Below, piece by piece: positions 8,261-16,296 of a stretch of 64,000 nucleotides of DNA. The position numbers and the translations under genes were made by a program. Source of the stretch: an uncultured Lachnospiraceae bacterium (lineage in GTDB: Bacteria > Bacillota > Clostridia > Lachnospirales > Lachnospiraceae); the NCBI GenBank assembly GCA_947630695.1, contig CANRIM010000008.1:1-64000 (forward strand), read 5' to 3'. Below the pieces are notes generated by a model that had not been told where the DNA came from, did not search any database, and was given only the letters and a program-made list of their open reading frames with translations. The stretch's first letter is position 1, and the number at the start of each line of letters is the position of its first letter.

Positions 8261-9490
8261 TCAGCGCATCAGGATGGGCAGGGTTTTTTCCTTTAATTTC
8301 CGCAGCGCGTAAAGAATGGCGTCTTCATTTCCGAACCCGCCGGCTTTCGTAATCACCTTCAGTCCGTCCAGCGTTCCGCCGTTGATGCGCATAATGGGAA
8401 TCCCGTTGCTGACTTCACCTAAGATATCAGAGCCTTCCGCCTGCGTCCGGTTTAAGAACCCGATGGCGGTATCTCCGCCGGAAAGGAAAAGTCCGGAGAC
8501 CTGGGTTCTGGCCAGCACCTTTTCCATCAGTTCACTCATGATTTCCTGTGTCAGCTCAGACAGTCTGTTCTGATCATATCCGTATGCCTGGGCTTGTGCC
8601 ACGGAAAGGGCCAGATCATTCCGGTCATAGGTTGCAGAAGAGATCAGCAACGTGTCAAATCCTTTCCGGATATAAGCCACCGCAGTATCCGCATAGGCAT
8701 CGTCTCTTTTCTGCAGCAATGTATGGATCGGCACCTTCACAACCTTGACGCCGTTTGCCTCCGCAAATTTCACCTGTGCCGCCGTGGTCTGGCTGAGACT
8801 GGTAATCAGTCCCACGCCGGGATATTCCGCCGAAATATGATTCAGAAGGGCATTGCAGATCCCCGCAGAACCGATCCAGAGAACCTTTTTCCGGCCTGTT
8901 TTCTGTACAGCGGAAATTATCCGCTGAAAGTCCTTTTCTGCCGTGCAGTCAAAGGAAACCAGCCGGTCGGTAATCTCCGGACCCGCATACAAAGCGGCGG
9001 CGTTGATATGGGTGCAGACAGGATATACTTCCTGCATCAGTTCCGGCAGGGAATCCGTCTCAAGGGGTTTGCTGGGATCATGGGCGAACTCGGTTTCCAT
9101 CAGCGGCGTCTTGTGTAGATAATGGGTTCCCTTTCGGGTAAACCGGCCGATGGAAGGAAAGGCCGGTGCAAAGACCAGCTGATCCGGAGAAAATGCCTGA
9201 TCCACGGCTCTGACCTCATAGGGGATATTGCCCCGCAGGGTGGAATCCACCTTTTTGACCACATAATCAAAGCGATCAAAGGGAATGGAAGCCAGCAACG
9301 TGTTTAATTTGCTTTCGGCTTCCTCCGCCGGAATGTTCCTTGACTCCGTATCCAGCACAAAGGAGTCCGGGGACTGGTCGATCCGCGCCGGATCAAAGAC
9401 CACATGTGTCCGGATGCCGTAACGTGCCAGCTGTACGCCGGAATCGTTGGCGCCTGTAAAATCATCTGCTATAATTAAAAATCGTTTCAT
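8261..9490 (-). CDS. Four-carbon acid sugar kinase (DUF1537 family)
   Basis: A 409-residue kinase of the DUF1537 / SBD_N plus NBD_C family. It phosphorylates D-threonate, D-erythronate or related aldonates at O4 using ATP. The N-terminal substrate domain starts IIADDFTGANDSG, with KKVDSTLRGN at about residue 85. The C-terminal nucleotide-binding domain carries LFLSGGDTAIGFL. The gene lies 9 bp downstream of a PdxA2-type dehydrogenase, the partner that oxidises the phosphorylated product, so the pair forms a catabolic module. The exact sugar acid is not readable from sequence. A typical companion aldolase or permease is absent next door. Confidence 0.88.
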   Translation of the reverse strand: MKRFLIIADDFTGANDSGVQLARYGIRTHVVFDPARIDQSPDSFVLDTESRNIPAEEAESKLNTLLASIPFDRFDYVVKKVDSTLRGNIPYEVRAVDQAFSPDQLVFAPAFPSIGRFTRKGTHYLHKTPLMETEFAHDPSKPLETDSLPELMQEVYPVCTHINAAALYAGPEITDRLVSFDCTAEKDFQRIISAVQKTGRKKVLWIGSAGICNALLNHISAEYPGVGLITSLSQTTAAQVKFAEANGVKVVKVPIHTLLQKRDDAYADTAVAYIRKGFDTLLISSATYDRNDLALSVAQAQAYGYDQNRLSELTQEIMSELMEKVLARTQVSGLFLSGGDTAIGFLNRTQAEGSDILGEVSNGIPIMRINGGTLDGLKVITKAGGFGNEDAILYALRKLKEKTLPILMR

Positions 9491-9499
9491 GGTTTTGTC

Positions 9500-10528
9500 C
9501 TATCTGTTTTCTGCAAGTTTTACCGCGTATTCAATGGCATTGATCAGACTGAGCTGATTGGCTTCCCCGGTGCCTGCCTGATCAAAAGCGGTTCCGTGAT
9601 CTACGGAGGTACGAATGATCGGAAGTCCCAGCGTAATATTCACGCCGGAAACCGCATCCCATTTGCCGGCTTCCTGATTGTATACAAAGCCGCAGACCTT
9701 CAGCGGGATATGTCCCTGATCATGGTACATGGCCACCACAATGTCATACCAGCCGCCTTTGGCCTTGGAAAAAATCGTATCGGGCGGAATGGGGCCGTCT
9801 GCATGAATGCCTTCCGCAATGGCGGCTTCCACGGCCGGACGGATTTCCAGCGCCTCTTCATTGCCAAACAATCCGTTTTCTCCGCAGTGGGGATTTAAAC
9901 CTGCCACGCCGACTTTGGGCTCTTTGATACCCAGCTGTTTGCATGCGTTGTCCGCAATTCGGATGACTTCCAGAATCCGGTCTTTTTTCGCACGGTCGCA
10001 GGCTTCGCGCAGGGAAACGTGGGTGGATACATGCACCACCCGCAGGCCCTTGTCCGCCAGCAGCATCGTATATTTCTTGGTACCGGTAAATTCCGCGTAG
10101 ATTTCGGTGTGTCCGGAATAGTGATGTCCGGCCAGATTGATGGCTTCTTTGTTCAAAGCATTGGTAACGGTTCCGTCTACTTCATGGGCCATGGCCAGTT
10201 CGATGGCTTTCTTGACATATTGAAAAGCAGCTTCCCCCGCCATGGCGGATACTTTGCCGATTTCCAGTTTGTCCATATCCACCAGCTTCATGTCATAGAC
10301 GTCGATGGTTCCCGGGGTAAACAATGCTTCGGAAACACTGGATACGGGATGAATGATGATTTCCTCATGTCCGGTGATTTTTTTCGCGTTTTCCATGACG
10401 CAGGCATCGCCTACGATCAGCGGTTTGCACATGTTGTAAACGGTATCGTCACTTAAAGCCTTGACGGTGATTTCCGCGCCGATGCTTGCGGGATCCCCCA
10501 TGGTAATTGCCAATATTTTTTTATCCAT
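9500..10528 (-). CDS. PdxA2-type 4-phospho-threonate/erythronate dehydrogenase
   Basis: A 342-residue enzyme of the PdxA family. The N-terminal AITMGDPASIGAEI, the STHVSLREAC and AGLNPHCGE segments, and YHDQGHIPLK mark the NAD- and metal-binding site, with three conserved His residues. PdxA itself makes pyridoxine precursors from 4-phosphohydroxythreonine. Linkage to a DUF1537 kinase instead indicates PdxA2, which oxidatively decarboxylates D-threonate or D-erythronate 4-phosphate to dihydroxyacetone phosphate. The start at 10528 has GGAGGAAGG upstream; the frame extends further to 10609 without a ribosome site. Confidence 0.85.
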   Translation of the reverse strand: MDKKILAITMGDPASIGAEITVKALSDDTVYNMCKPLIVGDACVMENAKKITGHEEIIIHPVSSVSEALFTPGTIDVYDMKLVDMDKLEIGKVSAMAGEAAFQYVKKAIELAMAHEVDGTVTNALNKEAINLAGHHYSGHTEIYAEFTGTKKYTMLLADKGLRVVHVSTHVSLREACDRAKKDRILEVIRIADNACKQLGIKEPKVGVAGLNPHCGENGLFGNEEALEIRPAVEAAIAEGIHADGPIPPDTIFSKAKGGWYDIVVAMYHDQGHIPLKVCGFVYNQEAGKWDAVSGVNITLGLPIIRTSVDHGTAFDQAGTGEANQLSLINAIEYAVKLAENR

Positions 10529-10662
10529 AAGTCCTTCCTCCTGACTCTCCATTATTATTAAGTACAGTTTAACAAATTGAGGGCAAGGAAACAATAAAGA
10601 TTTTTGCATTTTTACGGTATTTATGATAAAGTAGACAAAATTATATAGAATGAGGACGAAAT

Positions 10663-11319
10663 ATGAAACATGTAGATACCATTATCTTTGATTTGGACGG
10701 AACTTTGCTGGATACGCTGGAAGATCTGATGGACGCGGTCAATGTGGCGCTGCAAAAAGAAAGACTGCCGCTGAAGTCGTTATCGGAAATCCGCGCGATT
10801 GTGGGGAACGGGATCCGCAATCTGACGGACCGCAGCGTACCGGCAGATACGCCGATGGAAGTAAAGGACCGCGTCTTTGAAAACTTCCGGGCATATTACA
10901 AGGATCACTGCAAAATAAAAACAAAACCCTATGATGGAATCCGGGAAATGCTTTCGGTGCTGTCCGAAAAAGGGTATCGGATGACGATTGTTTCCAATAA
11001 AACGGATCCTGCCGTACAGGACTTGCTGCAGGCGCATTTTTATCCGGCAATCCAAAGCGCCTACGGCGAACGGGAAAATATCCCGCGGAAGCCGAAACCG
11101 GATATCGTATATCTGGCCATGCAGGAGCTGGGCGCAGCAAAAGAACAGTCCGTCTATATCGGCGACAGTGAAGTGGACTATCAGACTGCGAAAAATGCCG
11201 GTATCCGGCTGGTGATGGTTTCCTGGGGCTTTCGGGACAGAGCGGTGCTGGAAGCGCTGGGGGCAGATGCCATAGCGGATACGCCGGAGGAACTGGTGCA
11301 GATCATTGAAGCCCTGTAA
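10663..11319 (+). CDS. HAD-family phosphatase (phosphoglycolate phosphatase-like)
   Basis: A 218-residue haloacid dehalogenase-superfamily hydrolase. Motif I is IFDLDGTLLDT (nucleophile Asp10, Asp12), motif II is IVSNKTD, the motif III lysine is in PRKPKPD, and motif IV is GDSEVDYQTAKNAG. The alpha-helical cap between motifs I and II is the Gph/PGP type. These proteins dephosphorylate 2-phosphoglycolate or other small phosphoesters; the substrate is not certain. The gene is divergent from the PdxA2 operon across a 134-bp A/T-rich intergenic region, and GAGGACG lies upstream of the ATG. Confidence 0.85.
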   Translation: MKHVDTIIFDLDGTLLDTLEDLMDAVNVALQKERLPLKSLSEIRAIVGNGIRNLTDRSVPADTPMEVKDRVFENFRAYYKDHCKIKTKPYDGIREMLSVLSEKGYRMTIVSNKTDPAVQDLLQAHFYPAIQSAYGERENIPRKPKPDIVYLAMQELGAAKEQSVYIGDSEVDYQTAKNAGIRLVMVSWGFRDRAVLEALGADAIADTPEELVQIIEAL

Positions 11320-11381
11320 TTGTCCGGTGCGTCCGTCAGGTAGCACGTTTTGATATCCCGACATATATTAAGAAAAAACGG

Positions 11382-11699
11382 ATGTGTGATCGTATGCCGG
11401 AACTGATCGGGCCCCGTGAAATGATGGAATATATCAATCGAAAGAATGTGCTGATTATTGATGTCAGAGACGAGCAGGCATATCTTGACCGCCATATCAT
11501 CGGCGCAGTACATATTCCTTACGAAACACTGCTGAAAAGAAAATACAGCCTGAACAAAAGAAATCCCGTGATTTTATACTGCGACAGAGGGAATTTAAGT
11601 TTGCGGGCGGCCACAAAACTGTCGGACTGCGGGTATACGGTAATGACCCTGGCCGGGGGACTGGAAGGCCTGCAGGAGTATCTGCGGACTGCCCAATGA
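11382..11699 (+). CDS. Single-domain rhodanese-like protein
   Basis: A 105-residue rhodanese domain. It has VLIIDVRDEQAY near the N-terminus and GAVHIPYE. The catalytic cysteine Cys67 is in the loop YCDRGNLSL, with LAGGLEGL at the end. Such proteins bind sulfane sulfur as a cysteine persulfide and act in sulfur transfer or cyanide and polysulfide handling. The active-site loop CDRGNLS has six or more residues, as in sulfurtransferases. An in-frame ATG at 11394 is an alternative start. The gene stands alone between the phosphatase and the methyltransferase promoter. Confidence 0.82.
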   Translation: MCDRMPELIGPREMMEYINRKNVLIIDVRDEQAYLDRHIIGAVHIPYETLLKRKYSLNKRNPVILYCDRGNLSLRAATKLSDCGYTVMTLAGGLEGLQEYLRTAQ

Positions 11700-11729
11700 A
11701 GGAATCTGCCTGATTTTCAAATTATGCGG

Positions 11730-11759
11730 TTGACATGTTCTGTCCCCATGTTTTATCAT
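11730..11759 (+). promoter_or_regulatory. Promoter of the methyltransferase-rdgB-yfcE operon
   Basis: A perfect TTGACA (11730-11735) and TATCAT (11754-11759) with 18-bp spacing lie about 60 bp before the ATG at 11821. Confidence 0.7.
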
Positions 11760-11820
11760 AGATTTCACGTGAGCAGACAGATACTTTGCCTGTATTTTTA
11801 AATGGGAGACGTCAAAACGC

Positions 11821-12987
11821 ATGAACCGCTTTGAACTGATCGCTCCCTGTCATTTCGGACTGGAAGCGGTACTGAAAAAAGAAATCATCGATCTGGGATA
11901 TGATATTGCCAAAACAGAGGACGGCCGGATCACCTTTCCCGGCGACCCGGAAGCCATTGTCAGGGCCAATATGCATCTGCGCAGCTGTGAACGGATCCTG
12001 TTAAAGGTGGGCGAGTTTGAAGCCCGCAGCTTTGAGGAGCTGTTTCAGGGCATCAAAGCACTGGAATGGGAAGCGTTCCTTCCAGCCAATGCGAAATTCT
12101 GGGTCACTAAAGCCGTTTCTGTCAAAAGCCGGCTGTTCAGTCCTACCGACATACAGTCTGTGGCAAAAAAAGCCATTGTGGAACGGCTGAAGGGCGTTTA
12201 TCATACGGAGTGGTTTCCCGAAGATGGCGCGGCTTATCCGATCCGCCTGTTTTTGATGAAAGATGTGGTAACCGCCGCCATTGACACCACGGGGGAATCC
12301 CTGCACAAGCGGGGATATCGTAAAGCAACCGCAAAAGCGCCTGTTTCCGAAACCCTGGCGTCGGCGCTGATTATGCTCACTCCCTGGCACAAGGACCGGA
12401 TCCTGGTGGATCCTTTCTGCGGCAGCGGGACATTTGCCATTGAAGCCGCCATGATGGCGGCCAATATTGCGCCCGGCATTGCCAGGCATTTTCTGTCGGA
12501 AAGCTGGGAAAATGTGATCGATCCGAAAGAGTGGAAGGCCTGTCGGGTCGAAGCCAGAGAGCAGATCGATCCAACGGTCAACCCCGATATTCAGGGGTAT
12601 GACATTGATGCGTCGGTGCTGCGCTCTGCCAGGGAAAACGCAGCCCGGGCAGGGGTGGATCATATGATTCATTTCCAGCAGCGGGATATCAAAGATCTGC
12701 ACCATCCGAAAAAATACGGATTTATCATTACCAATCCCCCTTACGGAGAACGGCTGGGAGAGCAGGAGGAAATGAAAAGCCTGTACCGGGAAATCGGCGA
12801 AGCCTACCGCAGGCTGGACGACTGGTCCATGTATCTGATCACCGGCTTTGAAGACGCACAGAAATACATCGGAAGACGGGCAGATAAAAACCGGAAACTG
12901 TATAATGGAATGATCAAAACCTATTTCTATCAGTTCCTTGGTCCCAAACCGCCAAAGAAGGAGCATACAGTATGCAGAGAAAACTGA
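11821..12987 (+). CDS. THUMP-domain rRNA guanine-N2 methyltransferase (RlmL/YpsC-like)
   Basis: A 388-residue class I SAM-dependent RNA methyltransferase. An N-terminal ferredoxin-like plus THUMP region (about residues 1-160) binds RNA. The UPF0020 methyltransferase domain then carries the SAM loop DPFCGSGTFAIEAA and the catalytic NPPYGER. The family methylates N2 of a guanine in 23S rRNA. Its length matches the single-domain RlmL homologues of Firmicutes. It has its own consensus promoter and overlaps the next gene, rdgB, by 16 bp, giving a three-gene operon. Confidence 0.88.
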   Translation: MNRFELIAPCHFGLEAVLKKEIIDLGYDIAKTEDGRITFPGDPEAIVRANMHLRSCERILLKVGEFEARSFEELFQGIKALEWEAFLPANAKFWVTKAVSVKSRLFSPTDIQSVAKKAIVERLKGVYHTEWFPEDGAAYPIRLFLMKDVVTAAIDTTGESLHKRGYRKATAKAPVSETLASALIMLTPWHKDRILVDPFCGSGTFAIEAAMMAANIAPGIARHFLSESWENVIDPKEWKACRVEAREQIDPTVNPDIQGYDIDASVLRSARENAARAGVDHMIHFQQRDIKDLHHPKKYGFIITNPPYGERLGEQEEMKSLYREIGEAYRRLDDWSMYLITGFEDAQKYIGRRADKNRKLYNGMIKTYFYQFLGPKPPKKEHTVCREN

Positions 12988-13571
12988 TTTTTGCCACCGG
13001 CAATCCCGGGAAACTCAGAGAGGCAAGAGAAATATTACGGGAGTTTCCTTTTGAAATCATATCGATGAAAGAAGCGGGCATTGCGGTGGAAATAGAAGAA
13101 ACCGGAACCTCTTTCCGGGAAAACGCCGTTTTGAAAGTCGAAGCGCTGCGCAAAGTCAGTCCGGATATTATCATCGCGGATGATTCCGGGCTGGAGATCG
13201 ACGCCCTGAACAAAGAACCAGGCATTTATTCCGCCAGATATCTGGGAGAGGATACATCATACACCGTTAAAATGAACAATCTCCTGGAGCGGATGCGGCA
13301 TGTGCCGGAGGAACAGCGCACCGCCCGTTTCGTCGCCGCTGTTGCCGCTTATGTGCCGGGGCATGGCATGATTACGGTGGAAGGGATTATGGAAGGACGG
13401 ATCGGCTATGAAATCAAAGGGATTTATGGCTTCGGATACGATCCGATTTTCTATCTTCCCGACCGGCATTGTTATTCGGCGGAGCTGCTGCCGGAGGAGA
13501 AAAATAAAATCAGTCACAGAGCAAAGGCTTTGAACAAACTTGCAGAAGAATTGAAGCGAATTCCGTTATGA
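12972..13571 (+). CDS. rdgB: XTP/dITP diphosphatase (RdgB/HAM1)
   Basis: A 199-residue non-canonical purine NTP pyrophosphatase that removes XTP, dITP and ITP from the nucleotide pool to prevent their incorporation. The N-terminal FATGNPGKLREAREIL is the nucleotide-binding signature. IADDSGLEIDALNKEPGIYSAR (read as DDSGLEID then PGIYSAR) supplies the catalytic aspartate. GFGYDPIF and KNKISHRAKAL complete the family motifs. It overlaps the upstream methyltransferase by 16 bp and the downstream phosphodiesterase by 4 bp (ATGA). Confidence 0.93.
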   Translation: MQRKLIFATGNPGKLREAREILREFPFEIISMKEAGIAVEIEETGTSFRENAVLKVEALRKVSPDIIIADDSGLEIDALNKEPGIYSARYLGEDTSYTVKMNNLLERMRHVPEEQRTARFVAAVAAYVPGHGMITVEGIMEGRIGYEIKGIYGFGYDPIFYLPDRHCYSAELLPEEKNKISHRAKALNKLAEELKRIPL

Positions 13572-14047
13572 AGATACTGATTATCAGCGATACCCACAGA
13601 GATTTGAAAAATTTTTACGAGGTTCTCAAAAGAGAAGCGCCGGTGGATTTATGTCTGCATCTTGGCGATGTGGAATCTGACGCCATTCCAATACAGAAAA
13701 AATTGCAATGCCCTTTGCACATGGTCAAGGGCAACAATGATTTTCTGGGGCAGCTGCCGGAAGAAATCGAGCTGAAACTGGGCCCGCATAAGCTGTTTAT
13801 GACCCACGGGCACCGCTACATGGTATCCATCGGAACGGAACGGCTGGTGGACGAAGCCCGCAGCATCGGCGCGGATCTGGTGATGTACGGGCATACCCAT
13901 AAGCCGTTGATTCGCACGGAAAAGGACATAACCATTCTGTGCCCGGGCAGCATTTCTTATCCGAGACAATCCGGCAGGCAGTTTACGTATATCATTATGG
14001 ACATGGATGAAAAGGGATCGCTGCAGTTTTCCCTGAAATCGTTGTAA
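13568..14047 (+). CDS. YfcE/MJ0936-type metallophosphoesterase
   Basis: A 159-residue calcineurin-like phosphodiesterase. The metal-binding motifs are visible in order: SDTHRD, HLGDVES, VKGNND, MTHGHRY and YGHTHKP. These coordinate two divalent metals and act on phosphodiesters of unknown identity. The size is typical of the single-domain YfcE group. The start overlaps the rdgB stop in ATGA, so translation is coupled; rdgB-yfcE adjacency is common in Firmicutes. Confidence 0.9.
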   Translation: MKILIISDTHRDLKNFYEVLKREAPVDLCLHLGDVESDAIPIQKKLQCPLHMVKGNNDFLGQLPEEIELKLGPHKLFMTHGHRYMVSIGTERLVDEARSIGADLVMYGHTHKPLIRTEKDITILCPGSISYPRQSGRQFTYIIMDMDEKGSLQFSLKSL

Positions 14048-14101
14048 CGAAAAATGCCTTGATTTTTGCGGGCAGTTCTTTTATATTTAATATGTTTGAT
14101 A

Positions 14102-14175
14102 CGGGGTGTGGCTCAGTTTGGCAGAGCGCCTGGTTTGGGACCAGGAGGCCGCAGGTTCGAATCCTGTCACCCCGA
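14102..14175 (+). tRNA. tRNA-Pro (anticodon TGG)
   Basis: A complete cloverleaf: acceptor CGGGGTG/CACCCCG, anticodon arm CCTGG-TTTGGGA-CCAGG, T-loop TTCGAAT and discriminator A. CCA is not encoded. Confidence 0.95.
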
Positions 14176-14239
14176 TTTTTCTATGCCTGCAGACCAAGAC
14201 GGCAGCAGTGCATATTTACAAAAAAGAGATGACTTTCCT

Positions 14240-15622
14240 ATGAAACAAACCGTACAGGACAATACAGAAATATTTGAACGCATGCCGGTGCGCCGGGCTG
14301 TTCATACCATGGCTTTGCCCACCATTATCAGCCAGCTGATTGTATTGATTTACAATATGGCAGATACCTTTTATATCGGACGGACCAACAATCCCTATAT
14401 GGTGGCGGGCGCATCTCTGATTCTTCCGATTTTCAATATTTCGCTTTCTATTTCAGGACTGGCCGGCATTGGCGGCGGCGCATTGATTTCCCGGCTGCTG
14501 GGTGAAAAGCGGCAGGACGAAGTACGCAAAGTTTACAGTTTCTGTATTTATCTGGGCATCGCGGTTGCGGCGCTTTTTTCTGCAGCTGTGCTCATTTTTA
14601 TGAGACCGCTGATGCATCAGCTGGGGGCAGGAGAGGACACCTATGGTTATGCCAGCAGCTATGCCTTTTTTGTCATTGTCTGCGGCGGTATTCCTACAGT
14701 TCTGTCTAATATCCTTTCCACCTTGCTGCGCAGTGTGGGTGAATCCAAAAAAGCGGGATTCGGCATTACCATGGGCGGGCTCATCAACATTGCACTGGAT
14801 CCGCTGTTTATGTTTGTGCTTCTGCCTGACGGGAAGGAAATCATGGGCGCCGGTGCCGCCACTTGCCTGTCTAACTGCATTGCCTGTGCATATTTCATAC
14901 TTGTCCTGTTTCGGATGCGGAAAACCACTGTACTGCGATTGTGCCCGCCTGCGGCGCTTCCGGCGAAAAAATCCATTGGAGAAATCTTTTTTGTCGGCAT
15001 TCCATCCTCCATCGCCACCCTGCTTTTTGATCTGGACTATGTGGTCATCGACCGTCTGATGTCCGGATATACGGATATTGCCCTTGCGGCTGTAGGAATC
15101 GTTTTGAAAGCGGAACGCTTACCGTTAAATGTGGGTATCGGTATCTGTCAGGGCATGATGCCCATTATTGCCTATAATTACTCCGCCGGGAATTACAAAC
15201 GCATGAATGATACCAGACGGTATGCCATGAAACTGGGACTGGCCTGCGCACTGGGAAGTGTTCTTCTGTATGAGATTTTTGCCGGTCCAATTATGCGTGT
15301 TTTTATACAGGATGCCCAAACCGTGGCTTTGGGTACCACCTTCTTACGCATTCGCGTGCTGGCGACGCCCCTGATGTTTTTAAGTTTCTTTCATGTATAT
15401 CTATTCAACGGATTCGGCAAGGGGGCTTACGCTTTGTTTCTGGGTGTGACGCGCTGGCTGGGATTTAATATTCCCATGCTGTTTGTGCTGAATGGGCTGG
15501 TGGGCATGTACGGGATCGTCTGGTCGCAGTTCGCGGCGGATATTCTGACCGTTATTCTTTCTTTTGCTGTTTACCGGCGTTATAATCGAAAGGCATTTTT
15601 GAAACATTCCGCTCAAACGTAA
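14240..15622 (+). CDS. MATE family efflux transporter
   Basis: A 460-residue multidrug and toxin extrusion protein with about 12 membrane segments in two six-helix repeats. The N-terminal part reads MALPTIISQLIVLIYNMADT followed by FYIG, typical of the DinF/NorM-like clostridial branch. It exports cationic drugs or metabolites in exchange for Na+ or H+. The reading frame stays open upstream through tRNA-Pro to 14066, but the protein starts at 14240, after the tRNA, at MKQTV. The ribosome site there is weak. The stop is followed closely by a histidine phosphatase gene. Confidence 0.88.
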   Translation: MKQTVQDNTEIFERMPVRRAVHTMALPTIISQLIVLIYNMADTFYIGRTNNPYMVAGASLILPIFNISLSISGLAGIGGGALISRLLGEKRQDEVRKVYSFCIYLGIAVAALFSAAVLIFMRPLMHQLGAGEDTYGYASSYAFFVIVCGGIPTVLSNILSTLLRSVGESKKAGFGITMGGLINIALDPLFMFVLLPDGKEIMGAGAATCLSNCIACAYFILVLFRMRKTTVLRLCPPAALPAKKSIGEIFFVGIPSSIATLLFDLDYVVIDRLMSGYTDIALAAVGIVLKAERLPLNVGIGICQGMMPIIAYNYSAGNYKRMNDTRRYAMKLGLACALGSVLLYEIFAGPIMRVFIQDAQTVALGTTFLRIRVLATPLMFLSFFHVYLFNGFGKGAYALFLGVTRWLGFNIPMLFVLNGLVGMYGIVWSQFAADILTVILSFAVYRRYNRKAFLKHSAQT

Positions 15623-15665
15623 AATGGGGGATTCCTGCGTTTTATTTTCTTTAAAGGAGCATAAG

Positions 15666-16280
15666 ATGAATCTATATTTACTTCGACATGGGCAGACAGA
15701 TTGGACGAAAGAAGGCAGGCTGCAGGGGCATACGGATATTCCGTTGAATGATACCGGAAGAGAACAGGTACGTACCGCCGCAGAGGAGCTGCGCAGCCGG
15801 CACATTTCCGTAGAACGGATTTTATCCAGCCCGCTGCAGCGGGCAAAGGAAAGTGCCGAAATCATGGCAAGGCGGTTTTTCATTCCACCGGAGAAAATCA
15901 TTGTGGAACCACTGCTGAAAGAGCGCTGTTTCGGAGAGGCGGAAGGAATCGTTATCAGAAAAAAGAAGGAGTATTATCTGAATCGAGATTTTAATTGCCC
16001 CGGGATAGAAAGCTATGATGCGCTGATCCTTCGGGCAAGAAAGGCCATCCGCCGTGTGCTGAAGACCTGTTCAGACTGTGAAAATGTCCTTCTGGTATCC
16101 CATGGCGCCATGCTGTATGCAATGATAACGGCGCTGTCTGATGAAAAAATCGTTTATTTCGGCGGGCAGGCCAGGCTTTCCGCAGGTTCCCTGCACCGCA
16201 TCCGGATAGAAGAAAAAATGTTGAAAATCGAAGAATTTCAGCCGGAAACGGAATGGCATCTGCTTTATGAAAAATCGTAA
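15666..16280 (+). CDS. Histidine phosphatase family protein (PGM-like)
   Basis: A 204-residue phosphoglycerate-mutase-fold phosphatase. It begins with the catalytic LRHGQTDW motif, has SSPLQRAKESA with the second arginine, and ends with VSHGAML carrying the second histidine. The catalytic His is in RHG near residue 8. Members include alpha-ribazole phosphatase and broad-specificity phosphatases; the substrate is not determined here. AAAGGAGCATAAG precedes the ATG at 15666, which decides this start over a longer frame from 15624. It is convergent with the ABC exporter genes, 16 bp away. Confidence 0.87.
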   Translation: MNLYLLRHGQTDWTKEGRLQGHTDIPLNDTGREQVRTAAEELRSRHISVERILSSPLQRAKESAEIMARRFFIPPEKIIVEPLLKERCFGEAEGIVIRKKKEYYLNRDFNCPGIESYDALILRARKAIRRVLKTCSDCENVLLVSHGAMLYAMITALSDEKIVYFGGQARLSAGSLHRIRIEEKMLKIEEFQPETEWHLLYEKS

Positions 16281-16296
16281 AGTCTGATCAAGGGAT

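Noticed and set aside
14066..14239. N-terminal extension of the MATE protein through tRNA-Pro
   Set aside because: The extension is the translation of the tRNA gene itself; the membrane protein starts at 14240.
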